DNA from: Euonymus europaeus
Taxonomy: Eukaryota > Streptophyta > Magnoliopsida > Celastrales > Celastraceae
Assembly (NCBI GenBank): GCA_963580455.1
Contig: OY756970.1
Span: forward strand, 17,174,001 to 17,238,000
Direction of reading: 5' to 3'
Length of the DNA: 64,000 nucleotides
The position numbers were made by a program, and so were the translations under genes. Positions 43,629 to 57,061 of this stretch are shown here, piece by piece. Under the pieces are notes generated by a model that saw only the letters and a program-made list of their open reading frames with translations, made no database searches and was not told the DNA's origin. The number at the start of each line of letters is the position of its first letter. Position 1 is the stretch's first letter.

Positions 43629-44183
43629 CAGGGCTGGACTACTTGTCGGGGCGCCCAAAACAAACTGTATAAATTGGGCCCTCATATCTGTTAAGTTAAT
43701 GTTCTTAATAGTAGATATTTTGTTATAAAAATATTAACTTGCTCAAAATATTTGTATTATAATAAAATAACAAAACTAAAAAAGTTCAATAAAATCATGT
43801 AAATACTATCCCTTTGCGGTTTTAGAGGCAAAAATATTAATCAAATTAGTGTTATCTAGTTGTTCTACCATTTATTTCTCAATTGATAACATAGCAAGTC
43901 TATTCAGTCTTTTCTACAACATATTTGATCGGAAATAACTTTTTATAAACTTCAGCTTGGAGAAACTCTTTTTTGTCTATGCAACTATAACTGATATGAT
44001 TAGCAAGATTTTATAAAAAACATAAGTATTTGGAAACAACCATTTATTTTTGTCAAATAATAACACATAATTTGATTATTTAATTATTCCTAATCTTCTT
44101 TTTTTAAAATTAAAAAAATGGGCCCCCATTAGACATGAGCCCAAGGCAACTACTTGTTCTGCCTTGGCCCAGGTCCGACTCTG
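43629..44183. mobile_element. Non-autonomous hAT element, 555 bp, with 8-bp target duplication
   Basis: The perfect 8-bp duplication TTCTGGAT flanks it (43621-43628 and 44184-44191). Termini are CAGGGCTGGAC and, reverse-complemented, CAGAGTCGGAC, the CAGRGYYGGAC ends usual for one plant hAT group. GGGCCC-rich subterminal motifs face each other inside. It contains only a remnant of the transposase C-terminus on the minus strand (43809-43985). It lies just past the 3' end of the PP2A B' gene. Confidence 0.88.
43809..43985 (-). pseudogene. hAT transposase C-terminal (dimerisation) remnant
   Basis: The minus-strand reading gives 'KKSFSKLKFIKSYFRSNML', a stop, 'KRLNRLAMLSIEK', a stop, 'MVEQLDNTNLINIFASKTAK'. 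This is the ending of TTF-zinc-finger / hAT transposase-like proteins (SFSKLKLIKxYLRSxMxQxRLxxLAxLSIE). Two in-frame stops and loss of the rest make it inactive. Confidence 0.8.
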
Positions 44184-44191
44184 TTCTGGAT

Positions 44192-44929
44192 ACATATGCG
44201 GCATTGGACTCTCAAGCTGGAAATTTGCTGCAATTTTTAATATAAATTGGCCACGGCTATATAACCTATATTGTTATATTTCATTGTAAAAATTTATAAT
44301 GGAATATTATTTCATTGTGAGTGTAAAAAAAATATAATAATACAATAAAATATAATATTTTATTCTAAGCTTACCACGAAATACGATATTACAATGAAAT
44401 AGATTATTATAAAATATTTACGCTTGAGCCATATAATATTCCCTTGAATGAATGACTTGCCGGAATTAATCATTGACAACAAATCTGAAAAATGAGTGAT
44501 GAAATTGAAAATTTTCATAATTCAGTGATTAATTTGATAATAATGATGTTTCTCCTCCATCTATGGATTTAACCCTAACCAACTTGGTCACACTAGAACT
44601 AGAAGTGGTTGTGGATTTTAGTTGTTAAATAAAGGTTTACAAGCCCATTAATCTTCTACCAAGAATTCATAGTTGCAGGTGTAAAGTAATAATTGGAAAT
44701 GCGTTAGCCATTCCCTTAGATATTTTTTCAGATGATTCCATTCACAAGTAGCCAGATCATCATGTAGGTGACTCAATCCAGTTCGTGGTCCAGTGCCCCT
44801 CGAGTATATTATGGCATTTTTTTTGTTGTTGTTAATATCTATAATATAAATTTTTTCGTGATTTACAGTCAATATTGTATTATTTGAATTACTTAAATAT
44901 TAATTTCAGTCCAAAAGATCTCAGTTTAT
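44192..44929. other. Upstream region of VHA-B
   Basis: AT-rich, with imperfect inverted ATTTCATTGT/ACAATGAAAT motifs at 44275-44410 that may be an old MITE. The VHA-B promoter must lie in its last few hundred bases. No gene seen. Confidence 0.45.
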
Positions 44930-44997
44930 TCCCTCTCCAGCCCATCTCTCTCCTTCTCTGTCTGTCGCGGTGGTGTATCGGATCAAAATCTCAAAAG

Positions 44998-45657
44998 GTA
45001 CCCTCACCTTTTCAGATCCGAAATTATCATACTTCTCGCTTTCTTTACATTTGCCAAGTAGTAGCGATTGTTTTTACCAGATTAAAAATTGCAATTTCGT
45101 CATGTCAGTGATTGGTGTTTCTCCGATTTGATTGGATCGAAGTTTGGTTGGTTTAGCACTTAAGACAGTGAGTTTACGTGTTTTTGTTTGATTGAGCCTG
45201 ATGAAGTGTTTGTAACTTAATCTAGTTGAATTCAGTAAAACAAGAGTTGGGTTTTTGTTTTGGATGATGAAAGATTGGAACTTCGTAAGTTAGGATTAGA
45301 GGTTTTGAACGTTTTGATTGATGCGTAATGGGGTCAATGTTCTGTTGATTTTTTTTTGTTCGATTGACTGGTTTTTAGTTTCTCACTAATGGAAATGTAT
45401 ATTGATCCTCGATGATTAGGGTTTCAAAATGCTGTAACTGTGACATTTAGGTAAAAAACTAAGCATAACCCATGCACAGGACGGACAAAATGTAAGAAGA
45501 TCTTACATAATATGGGAAGTCTGTCTCCTTTAATTGAACCTGTGATCCTGTGACCTCTAGGTCTTGCAACTTTACCAACATGTTTGCCTGGTAATTGTGG
45601 CATTTACTGATTCATTTTTTTTCTTCATTTGGGGATTTGGTGCTTCTGCATCTGTAG
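44998..45657 (+). other. Probable 5' UTR intron of VHA-B
   Basis: A pyrimidine-rich leader (about 44930-44997, ending CTCAAAAG) meets GTACCC. The acceptor CTGCATCTGTAG at 45646-45657 lies just before GTTGAGA-ATG. A leader intron of this size in front of the start codon is frequent in strongly expressed plant genes. Inferred from splice signals only. Confidence 0.6.
45470..45600 (-). repeat. SINE-like remnant in the VHA-B leader intron
   Basis: The minus strand reads 'TGGTAAAGTTGCAAGACCTA', 'GAGGTCACAGGATCACAGGT' and 'TCAATT', resembling the head (A-box/B-box region) of Au-type SINEs. Degenerate and without a visible duplication. Confidence 0.35.
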
Positions 45658-45664
45658 GTTGAGA

Positions 45665-48600
45665 ATGGGTGTGGCTCAGAACAATCAAGACATGGAAGAA
45701 GGCACCCTGGAGATTGGCATGGGTGAGCTTCATATCGTGTTTCACTGTTTGTTTGTAATGTGTAATGTTGTTTGGTAAAATGAAACTGGTAAGTGGTAAC
45801 TTGTGATGAAATCACTAACAAACCTTGCTTAATGACATAAAAATATGGTAGACTGCAATAGAAATGTGGTAGAATTGGTTGAATATGTTTGTGATGTAAG
45901 TCGTAATGAAGTTGTTTCAGGTGTGTATCATTACTTAAACTCATTTTCTTATATGTTTCAGAGTATAGAACTGTTTCTGGGGTTGCAGGTCCTTTGGTCA
46001 TCCTCGAGAAAGTTAAGGTATGTTAATATGTATTGCTTTTCACCATGGATCCCTTTCTCACTCAGTCCTAGATGGCTGATACATTTTTGGCCTGATGTTT
46101 CAGGGACCAAAATATCAAGAAATTGTTAACATTCGTTTGGGGGATGGAACGACCAGACGTGGTCAAGTTTTGGAAGTTGATGGGGAGAAAGCTGTGGTTC
46201 AGGTAATAGCTGTTATTTTGCTATGGATACGATGAGTTTCCCAATATTTTCAATCATTTGTCTTCTTGGTGAAATTTTATCTCGACTGTGACTGTGTATC
46301 ACATGCATCATATTGAGGGAATTGGTGTTTCCTAGGGACGCCTTTTATCTTGTCTTCTTAGTTTGTTGTGATATTGTTGGCATTTCCTCAGTGTTTCTTG
46401 TTTCCAGGTTTTTGAAGGAACATCTGGAATTGACAACAAGTTTACTACTGTACAATTTACAGGAGAGGTATGGGATCTTCGGTCTGATGCTTCTCTTTTT
46501 TAATATTATAATTAAACCGAAAGTGGCAGATTCTTGTTTTCCTTTTCTTTATCGTAAACTAGTGTGTGCCTATGTGGGATCACTATTTTCCGGTAGGCTG
46601 ATTTTTTATTTTTGTGGTGTTCAAGTTCACCTGTCCACGTACTAGCTGAATATTTTTCCATAATCTGGAGCTGTTTGTCTTTCTGGTTGGCATACTGTGT
46701 ATGTTATTTTTGAATCAAGGTTACTTCTCCAGTCCGTTATTTTTTTTGGGTGATGGATCCTTACTGCTGCTAGGCACGGCAAAATTAAATTTTAGTGCGT
46801 GCTGTAAATGAGGACTCTTTAACAAACAGCTATATCTGCTGCATCCATGCATGCAACTGCCCCCTAGCTTAGATTCTTTTAGATTCTTCATGTTGCTATA
46901 TATGGACACATTAGGCATGCGTAAATTTAGGTGGGCCTCTTTGAGCTACATGTGGAATAGCATACGGAAAATAGTTCCGTTGAATGTACACTGAAGTTTC
47001 TTCTAGTTTAATACTTTGCTCGAACTATGGTAGAGCCCAGAAGTAAGAGGTGGGGACTGTGTGACTAGCTGTAAACTTGGAGATATTGGGTTTGAATTTC
47101 CCCTTGAAGAACTTGAATTTTACTGATTTTTAAAATGGGAATTGTATTTTACTGATGCTAGTGGGCTAGTGGCTTATGTGTGGTTGCTATTATCCGTAGT
47201 TACTTTGCAATGGGGTCCAATCAGGCCTGACCTTGGAGAGATTCCATGTCCAACTATAAATAGAGGCTTCTGTTTTTTCTTTATTTGAGTAATAATATTC
47301 GGGTTAGCAGTTTTCTCAAAGTATACAACTAAAGAATTGATTTTAGAGAATCAAGCTCAACGTTGGGTTTTGTGGTGAATTTTCCTTTGTTGTTGGAGAT
47401 TTCTTTTGCCTCCAAAGTAACAATGGATTTAGAAGCCTTTTTTGTATTCTGCAATTTCTAATGTTCACTTCAATTGTAGAGATGCCAAAATAAGGTGCTA
47501 CAACTGTCTGACAACTCATTTTTCTTTCTGGCCCTGTTTTGTAGGTTTTGAAAACTCCGGTCTCCTTAGACATGCTTGGGCGCATCTTTAATGGTTCTGG
47601 GAAACCAATTGATAATGGTCCTCCCATATTGCCTGAGGCATACTTGGATATATCTGGTAAGTTACTGGATGCTACATAGACATTTGGACTACTTAAGTTA
47701 CTTCTTTAAGTCTGTTGGTTTCATGCTCATGCCACTCTAGCTATCTCTTTTCTTTTACAGGGAGTTCTATTAACCCTAGCGAGAGAACTTATCCCGAAGA
47801 AATGATACAGACAGGGATTTCCACAATTGATGTCATGAATTCTATTGCTAGAGGACAAAAAATCCCGCTTTTTTCAGCTGCAGGTCTTCCCCATAATGAA
47901 ATTGCTGCTCAGATATGTCGCCAGGCTGGTCTGGTGAAGCGATTGGAGAAGTCTGACAATCTTCTGGAGGTATCTTATGCCATAGCAATTAAAAACCCGT
48001 TCATAATGATTGAATATTGAACACTTTGCTGCATAGGATAACTGAATGCATGAAATATTGAAATCTAAATATCTTTGGCTGGTTTTGTTGTGTTTTGGAA
48101 TAAAATTGCCTTATGTATCTTCTTTATTGACTGTTACAAATGAGCATTCTGCAATTCTTGCTTGATATCATTATTAGCCAGCACAATTACATCAGTATTT
48201 ATCCACACTCCCACGTTATATCAACTTAAATTAGCTTCAGCATTTGTTAATTGCCCTTGTTTGCTCTCGCTCTTTTTTCGCTTTTATGCAAGTTTATATG
48301 TCTAGTTTCATTTTTCTTGCTAATACATTGACTTACATTTGTTAGCTCAAAAAAATCAGAGTTATATTATTTTGTAGTTTAAGAAGCTGTGTTAGGTTGT
48401 TCTTTGTAATATGCTAATCTAGTTATTCCCTTTTGAAAGAGTTTTGTTTTGGATGACCCATTGGATTACAAATGATTCTCGCCTCCAGTTAACTGTTTTT
48501 CAAAGCTAAGTTTGAAATCGCGTGCTTATTTAATATACTCCATGAATTTTTAGGATGGCGAGGAGGACAACTTTGCCATTGTGTTTGCAGCTATGGGTGT

Positions 48601-50460
48601 TAATATGGAGACTGCACAATTTTTCAAACGTGATTTTGAGGAAAATGGATCTATGGAGCGGGTGACCCTGTTTCTGAATCTGGTACACTTTTAAGTTGAC
48701 ATATGAGAAATCTTGTGGTACATTTTTCTTGTATTTTTTATTCACATATTATGCAAGTAATTTATTTCCTTGTGTAAATCCTGTTGTTCATGCTCTTGTA
48801 CAGGCAAATGATCCTACAATTGAGCGTATCATCACTCCTCGCATAGCTCTTACAACTGCAGAATATTTGGCATATGAATGTGGGAAGCACGTTCTTGTCA
48901 TTCTTACAGATATGAGTTCCTATGCTGATGCACTTCGTGAGGTAATGAAAAGAGTTTGCCTGGTCTTTTGCACCTTCTAGTGTCTTCCAAAATGTGATTT
49001 TGCTTCAACAGAAAACAATTGAATCATGGGCTTCCAATTCCTTCTCTCATATATTCAATTTGTGATTGCTGATAGATATCCTTTTTAGGACTTCCTTTAC
49101 ATACTTGATGGTCAACTTTTTCCTTCTCTCCCCTTAACCTAGCATTTGTATGTCATATCATACTTATTTGCTATTGCAGGTATCTGCTGCCCGGGAGGAA
49201 GTTCCTGGAAGGCGTGGTTATCCTGGGTATATGTATACTGATTTGGCAACAATATACGAGCGTGCTGGGCGTATTGAAGGGCGAAAAGGCTCCATCACAC
49301 AAATTCCAATTTTGACTATGCCGAATGATGGTAACTATTTCCAACCCCATATAATCTGTTTCATTACCTGTTGTTGTGGACCTTGTGGTGATTCATTGCA
49401 TAAATTTTGTTTCTTATTTGTCCAGATATTACTCACCCCACTCCTGATCTTACGGGATACATCACTGAGGGTCAGATATATATTGATAGGCAGCTCCAGA
49501 ACAGACAGGTATGGTTACTAATACTTGGATGTGAAGAAATGAATAATTATTATTTCGTTTTTGCTAATGGAACTTGCACTTCCACAAACAATATTGGAGA
49601 AATTGGAGTCTGCTATTAAAGATCTTGCTAAGATGTTAGCAGGCTCTAGTTTTTTGGTCTGTGTTTGATATGGTCTTCTTGTGCACCCTACAAGTGTTCT
49701 GTAACTGAACATTGTTCTATTTGAATTTGCAGATATATCCTCCAATCAATGTCCTTCCATCTCTTTCTCGTTTAATGAAGGTGCAGACCCACTCAAACTT
49801 ACAGTTTTTGTATAATAGTGGAATTTCCAATTTTCGGACTAGTTAATTATTGAATGCTATTAGTATACATATCTCGGAGGTAGAGGTTCTTATTAATGGC
49901 CTGCCCTGATTTTTATTGCAGAGTGCCATTGGTGAGGGCATGACTCGCAGGGACCACTCTGATGTGTCCAACCAGGTATGATTCGGTTACCTTTGGATTC
50001 TATTGTCTCCTTTGAAGGATGCATTATGTCATCTCCTATGGATCTGTCTTAACCCTTTTTAAGTTTTTCTATTGTTTAATTCTCAACACTCAGCTGTATG
50101 CAAATTATGCTATTGGAAAAGATGTCCAGGCAATGAAAGCTGTTGTAGGAGAAGAAGCTCTGTCCTCTGAAGATTTGGTACGTCCCTTGCTGCCTCACGT
50201 GAAGTGTTTCATTTTTTTTTTATTCAAGTAATCTGTTGTGAAGTATCTAACATGCTTTTTATTGGATGGAACAGTTGTATTTGGAGTTCTTGGACAAATT
50301 TGAGCGGAAATTTGTTGCTCAAGGAGCTTATGACACCCGCAACATCTTCCAATCACTTGATTTGGCGTGGACACTGCTTCGCATTTTCCCCCGAGAGCTT
50401 TTGCACCGCATACCAGCCAAGACCCTTGACCAGTTCTACAGCCGAGATTCAGCCAATTAA
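45665..50460 (+). CDS. VHA-B: V-type proton ATPase subunit B
   Basis: Fourteen coding exons give 488 aa. They are 45665-45722, 45962-46017, 46104-46202, 46408-46467, 47545-47656, 47761-47969, 48554-48682, 48804-48941, 49180-49330, 49426-49508, 49733-49780, 49922-49975, 50094-50177 and 50275-50460. All introns are GT-AG and the frame is closed throughout. The product begins [20 protein letters not shown]. It has the beta-barrel part ([18 protein letters not shown]), the nucleotide-binding fold with a degenerate P-loop ('[20 protein letters not shown]'), and the ATPase alpha/beta signature [10 protein letters not shown]. It ends '[13 protein letters not shown]'. Subunit B alternates with subunit A in the V1 hexamer, carries non-catalytic nucleotide sites and can bind actin. 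V-ATPase acidifies the vacuole and trans-Golgi network. Length equals the family standard. Confidence 0.97.
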
Positions 50461-51365
50461 GGGAAAAACCTGCCATGTACCATATACCCCAGTTTTTTTC
50501 CCGGGTCGCATCTCCTACATTGAGCATATAATAAAGGTTGTTACCCATTCCAGAATTCCATATTTAGCTTTTTGGCTAGATGCCACCAGGATTCTGTTAC
50601 TGAGACTTTAGATTTTTTTTTTTTGTAATTTCAGTATTATTTTCTTCAATGCATTAGTTTGTGTTGGCCAGGCATGTTGTTTGATTTATACTGTAATATG
50701 TTTGATCTCCGATTTTCATTTATATTGTCAATAAAACCGAATTTACGGTCGTTCATCTGGCATAGTTACCTTGCCTTGGTCAAGAGAAGCTCTTAAAGAC
50801 AGCAACTATTCCACTGGAATGCTTAAATAATTTTGGAAGAGTTTGCTAGGAACACGTGGATCAACCTCATCTAACATCACCAAATGGAATCCTTACAATT
50901 TTCTGCATGAAGTTTTGAATGTGATTCTTCCGCGTAATTATGGATATGGTTCAGTTGACCTATTGGTGTTGCTAACTACTTGAATACTCGAACCAGGGCA
51001 ATCTACAAGCCACTCCCCAGCAAAATGAATATGAACCAGCTGATAGAACAATTTTTCACACCACTAAAACCAAACTGAAATCAGTAACTTTCATTCTCAT
51101 CGAGTTTGGTTGTCCATCTCACATGATATCACAATATTGTTCCAGCAATTTTGTTCTCTGTAACTCAACATCTTATCATTAAATGGTCATGCTAGTCAAT
51201 CTTCTATACCGAAGTGACGAAAAGGGTGATTGCCAGCCTTTTCTTTGTTGTTTCCTATTGAATGAGAAACTCTTGAGGGCATGCATGTGTTGAGAAAGAA
51301 TATTACAACAAAAAAAAAACAACCAATCTTGAGATTTAATAAACATGACATCAATAGCAACAACC
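50461..51365. other. Convergent 3' flanks of VHA-B and the DUF616 gene
   Basis: VHA-B 3' UTR probably ends near 50740 (AATAAA within TTGTCAATAAAACC at about 50726-50740). The remainder is spacer and the 3' UTR of the minus-strand gene. No ORF recognised. Confidence 0.5.
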
Positions 51366-54300
51366 TCAGCCTGCTTTTGATGTTCTCGCTACTGGAGGCA
51401 GGGCAACAGAATTAAGGTTGGCGGGATAAGGAGTCCACAAGCCTAATCCACCTCTACTCTCCCTCAATTTGCCACCCTTTCCCTCCAACTCAGTCAGGTT
51501 CTTTACCCACTCTATTTTGGAGGAATGCTCGCGGGTATGCGGGTGCAATATAAAAAGCGAATTGTACTCACAATTCTCAAACATAAAGAACTTGAACAAC
51601 TCCCCCAACCTGTACACTACGTAGCCAAAACTCAGCTGATCTCTTGGTGTGAGGAGGTTCACCTCATTGAACCACAAGCAGCTAAACAAATTGTTTATTG
51701 TGGTATGTTCCCGAATGATGACAGCTCCCTCCGGGACATCTGCATTTAAAAGGTTCTTGTCATCAACATAAGATGATGCTTTAATATACTAAAGAAGTCG
51801 TCGAAAACGCTCAAATGTCGAGAATAACATAACTGGTGCTGAATTATAAAGTGTTTCATAAATAGTATCTCTTATGACCATGTCAAGCTTTAGGGGATAA
51901 ATGGAATCATTACATGGCACAAAGTAAAATGCAAACCCAGTTTTCCATGGTTCCTGACTCCAGTTTGTCCCAAAACCGGTTGAACTTCTATAAACGATCT
52001 ATTACTCTACTTGACATCATCTTACGGCAACAGACCCAAAAGATACCAAGATATATGCTCACTTTGCTTACTGAAGATTGTTCGTTATTCTATTCTTTAT
52101 TTTTTCATTCTCTTCTTTCTTTTTTCGAGAGCAACCTCTCCAAGGTTGGGCCTAACTGGAACTGCCTTGCAGAGTAAACCAGACACCAGCAACCAACAAC
52201 TAATATCGGTAAAGTCCAGGTTGCACCAAAATCCAAGAATCCCCTTCCCTTACCACCAGGCTACCCTTGTTTGGGTTGTCCATTATTTTATTTTGAGATA
52301 ATTTTGTCAGCAGGGTGTGTATTTATCAGGTGCCTACTTGTGCTATCTTCTCAGGAATTATATCATAACTCAGCAGTCACATGTCCAAGTTTTAACTAGA
52401 ATACTAGACAGAGACAACCGGAAAAAGAAAAGAAAAAACTCAAAAGAATTGTGATTATCCTCATTACCACTTGGAGTGCTTTTCTTCAAACTCCATGGCT
52501 CCATCCCCTCGTAACGGTATATTTTCATGTGGAGATCAATCAGTGGCCGTGCATAGCGCTTTCTCCTTTTGTTTGCATCAGCCTCCTCGTATATACTGCG
52601 ATGATGTTTATGCTGAGCAATGGCAAAAGTATGCTTCTCACGCCATAAGTATCTGTAGACCAAAGTTTTTATTTTTATTTTTAATTTGATATATACATCT
52701 GTAAGAATACATGCATATGCATTTTAAAAAACAGCAGGGGTTAATCAGAATGATACTTGGAAAAACATTATATGAATTAAACAAAACATGGTAACCTGGT
52801 GTTTTATACAACAAATAATCCAAAAATGACGCAATTCACTTTCAGCAGCAGGAAAAAATCACATACGAAGATATATAAGGGCAGTTTTTTACGCTCCATC
52901 AGATTGCTTAATCAGAAAACATTTCACCAAAAACCTTCACTGAAACCATTTTATGTCAATTATTTTACTAGCTTCACCAATGAGGCAATGAGTCAAACTT
53001 TAAAATAAATGAAAAAACATAAAAGCACAAGATCCAAAAAAAAAAAAAAAATTCTTCCCTTCCTGGTAAACTCTCTTGTCCCCAAAGAGAGAAAGTTTCA
53101 AGTTCCATCTAGAAAAATATAAACACAACAAATATGCATTATTATTTAAACATATAGAAAATACCTTTCTAGGATTAGCAAAGGATCAACTATCAACTCC
53201 ATTTTACCATCAATCCAAATGCTGTACTGTGCTTCAGGAAACAACCTGTGGGTTAAAATCTTGGGAACCTTCCCATTTCTTCGAGGTTCATCATAAGGTG
53301 GATGCTTGAGTAGCACAAGCCGCCAAATACCTACCCATAGTCCACCATTGAGATCCTCTTCAATAGTAACATTACTTTTTATAAAAGCGAGAGACACCTC
53401 ATCAACCACCATAAGAAAACAGAAAAGCTTCTTAGATTGGTCGCTTATATTTGAAGGCTGATGTGGTACATCATATCCATCAAAAATCCCAGACGCAACG
53501 ACAAATCTACACTTCTTAACATAATTGATGTCTGAAGGAACCATTTCAGCACCACCATTTCTAATAAATCCACAATGCACCTGGACGCAAAACACAACAA
53601 GAAGTTCAATTCAAAGGCTCAGGGGAGAAAAAATATAAACTTCGACTTCCAATACATATTAGCGTAGACAATCATATAAAAAATGACTGGTCAATTATTC
53701 CCAGCATAATTGACGAGTTATGAAACATTACATATGGATAAAGAACTACATCACAGTTTGCGAGTTAAAGGATCCAAAGGTAACATGAAATTGACACCAC
53801 CTGGAAATTTAATGTTACCTTCATGTTAGTTTGTGCTTTAAAACTCTCATCTCTTTGGGACCAGCTTTGATGACCTCCAAATAATGGTGAGGACAGAGAT
53901 CCATTATTCAATGGCTCATCCTCTATAACATAGGAGAGATTTTTAAGGATCACATCGGGAGTTCTTCCTTTTGGAATAACTATACTGCTAGGATCATTTG
54001 CAAGAGGAATCTCACAGCCTAAAAAAGGTAAACATAATCAGTATATTTTAACTGCATAGAGGTTGGAACTTCAAAGCAAAGATATTGACATCGTCTTACG
54101 GTGTTGTGGTTTTGGTACAAGTCCCATTGTGTCTAACGCAATATATAACTTGCTGTGTTTCTTACAGATGGCTGCACGAGAAGCACACACTTTAAAATAG
54201 TTACCAAGAAAACTTTGCCAATCAGAATTAACAAACCTTTTTAATGAAACTCTTTTTTTTTTTAAATTGAAAAGTAACTACTTTTTTTTTTCAATCGAAA

Positions 54301-55641
54301 AGCTTCTTTATGGAAGAGGCACCGCATGGGTCGGAAGTAGAACCGTGGAACCCTTACGAACAAAGCAAAAGAGCCAGGTACAACAAGATGGCTTCTAGAC
54401 AGTTTTAAATGATGTTTCCAGTATTAAGTTGGGGCAAACCAACATATTACTCCCAAATTCCTCATCATCAATAGAAATACGTAGAGATCATATATTGGAG
54501 TGACAAAAATGCATGTGGCTCTCTCCACCTTGGAATTTGGAATGGACATAATTATGAGCCCAAATTTCCTAAACAATGATTTTCATAATTCACAATGGTA
54601 GCAGCCAGAAAATTTTGAATTTGATGGAAAGAAAAAAAAATGGCGTGCCCATCCCAGCTAAGCATGAAGTCAATCATAAATCAGCAAACAAAACCAAAAG
54701 AATCTGTGCATTTGAGCCTACTTCATGCAGATTTTAAGGCTCGAGGAAAACAAGACCTTTATCAACTTCAACAGATGTCAACTCAGGTATGAACTTAATG
54801 TTTGGAAATCAGACCGCCAAATATTAAAAAACACTCTCCTTTGCTCGATGCTGCCTCTTTTTCTACTTTTCTTTTTGGTCATTTAATGTTTGTTGTTTTA
54901 TTGGCAATGAAGAAGAGTAGGGCAATCTAACAACTGAAAATAGTAAAACAGTGTATTAACAGGAACATTAAGAAGAACACTATAAATTCCATGTCATGTA
55001 CATCTTAGAAATATACCTGAAAAGAATGCCAGTGAAGATTGGCATGACCAAACATGAAATAACAATACGGAAAGGATGAGTAACATCCACACGATACCAG
55101 CAACAAGAACCAACCGAACAAACCCCCTCTTCCAAACGATTTTCATTGGATAATCCTGCGGCAATTTCCCAGGAGAAAAGAAACCACCTTCAACATCTGC
55201 ATCAACACATTATATAAGTGCCATGGGGTAAAACAAATCCTCATACACCACCAGATCAATGATACACAAGTTTCCTGAGCAAGACCCAACATGCACCTCA
55301 TTGTACACAAAATATAAATATAGGGGGTACATAAATGAATATCAATACAATCAAACATCAACTTCCAATGAGAACAAAACATATACAATAATCACTATAA
55401 ATAAGGCAACACCAGAAACCAAAACCACACATTACCATTGACCAATAACAGGAGCAAACGTATACAAAATTCACTTCTTATGCGATAACAACATGAAAAG
55501 TTCCACTGGATTCTAGACCAATAACAAATTTTTCAAAACCAAATATAATTTGTCCTTACCTATAGAATGTGGTGTTTGATTACTCCGGTCTCCACGCCGG
55601 TTTAACCGGAAAGACACTGACCGTTGAGCTTCACTCTCCAT
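51366..55641 (-). CDS. DUF616 / TOD1-MUCI70-like hexosyltransferase domain protein
   Basis: Six exons on the minus strand give 478 aa: 55641-55560, 55196-55017, 54018-53819, 53580-53165, 52652-52468 and 51739-51366 (GT-AG, frame continuous). The start MESEAQRSVSFRLNRRGDRS is cytosolic. One membrane span follows at about residues 53-76 (VRLVLVAGIVWMLLILSVLL), giving a type II Golgi-like topology. The DUF616 domain carries 'VHCGFIRNGGAEM', 'CRFVVASGIFDGYDVPHQP', 'LFPEAQYSIWIDGKMELIVD' (DxD-like IDG) and 'LWREKHTFAIAQHKHHRSIY'. Relatives: Arabidopsis TOD1, reported as an alkaline ceramidase in turgor control, and MUCI70, needed for xylan/pectin in seed mucilage. The glycosyltransferase-like fold makes a Golgi sugar transferase more likely to me; the substrate is unknown. 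It is convergent with VHA-B. Confidence 0.9.
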
Positions 55642-56535
55642 ATAAAATTATTCCCTTGAACTCCTCATCACCATAACAAATGCTCATAAGCTGTACATAA
55701 CGAAAGAAAAATTATAAACAAAGAAAACCTATTATTCACCACATAATTTAAACAAATACATTCAAATAAAGCATAACAATCACAAATGGCATTAAACCAT
55801 CCAATAAATTTTAAAACCCACATCTTGCAAGATATAATCTTAACTGAAAAATAGAGCAGAATCACTAAAAGTAACTAAATTAGAAGTGCAGAATTAACTA
55901 TTGAAAACCAAGAATAGAAAAGGTGAACAGAAGGAAATTTGAGAGAAATAAGCTTAGCGGATTAAGTGTAGAAGTACAAGTACCATAACTAGCGTAAAAA
56001 AACACAGATTTAATGACTCAGAACACAGGAAATAATTGTTTTAAAAAAGAAAAGACTCAACTTTGATATATGCAAGTGCAGAAGGCAAAAATGTTAGAAG
56101 TACCCAGATCCAGGAAACTCACGAAGAGGAAGTAGAGGTCTGTTATAAAGACAAGTAATGGAGGATAGGAAATCTAAAAGGTATCACCCCAATAAGTATT
56201 TATTTGAATCAGATCCCGGGAACAAAAACTCAATCAAAAGCCAGTGCGCCTTCCTTCCAATGGACACCAGTGAATGAATTTGACAACCGCACAAATTCTC
56301 AAAACACCACTGTTCACGATCTTCCGGCAAATCTATAAACTCATAGAAGAAGCTCCTCTCTCTCAATGAGAGTCCATCATATAAAACGCCTGTAGTAGAA
56401 CAGAAAGAGGGAAGACGATTAAAATGACGCCGTTTAAGGTGTCCTTTTATGTATGAAATTCCAAAGTTGTCCTTAATTATTGAATATATATTTATTATTC
56501 TGATGCAGTAAAAAAAACGAAAATAAGAGTTGTCA
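55642..56535. other. 5' region of the DUF616 gene
   Basis: Probably contains a leader exon and leader intron of the minus-strand gene (GC-richer patches near 56100-56150 and 56180-56400). No coding signal; short ORFs here lack any conserved family. Confidence 0.45.
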
Positions 56536-56571
56536 TGGGCTGGGAATTGGACTTGTATCTGGATGTGGGCC
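56536..56571. promoter_or_regulatory. Two site II-type motifs (TGGGCT, TGGGCC) between divergent genes
   Basis: TGGGCT at 56536-56541 and TGGGCC at 56566-56571 lie between the minus-strand DUF616 gene and the plus-strand DNAJC17-like gene. TGGGCY (site II) elements bound by TCP factors are common in plant housekeeping and bidirectional promoters. Confidence 0.4.
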
Positions 56572-57061
56572 TCGATTCTTCAGTGGACCAAAAGGGAACA
56601 AAAAAAAATCTTCGGGTAATAAAAAAATAAAAAGACTTAAAAGACCAAAATCCCTAATTTGAAACTCCGGCGGACCTCAACTCCCCGCACCCCAATATCT
56701 AAACCCAGTCACCGGAGTTTCAAAGATTGTCCCTTTTTTCCGACGAAATCCGAAGATTCCAGTGGGAGGAAATCATCTCTCCGGGAGTGCGAGATTTCTA
56801 CACCTTCCTCGACACGCTTTATAGGTACGAGTCTCTTCTTCTGAACGCATACATGAGTGTTTTGAACTCTTTCTTTTGGGGTTAGTTTAGTGGTGGTTGT
56901 TGAATATTGAATTATTTTGGTGTTCTTAATCTGTTTTGATTGGTTTGGGGAAGCTATTTATGCTAAAATACAGTTGTTTTATTTCTTATGTTTGAAAGTT
57001 TTTGTTCTTTCTTATCTGAAGGTGAAATTTCTCAGAAATCAGGAGTTCTTTGATCAAGGCT

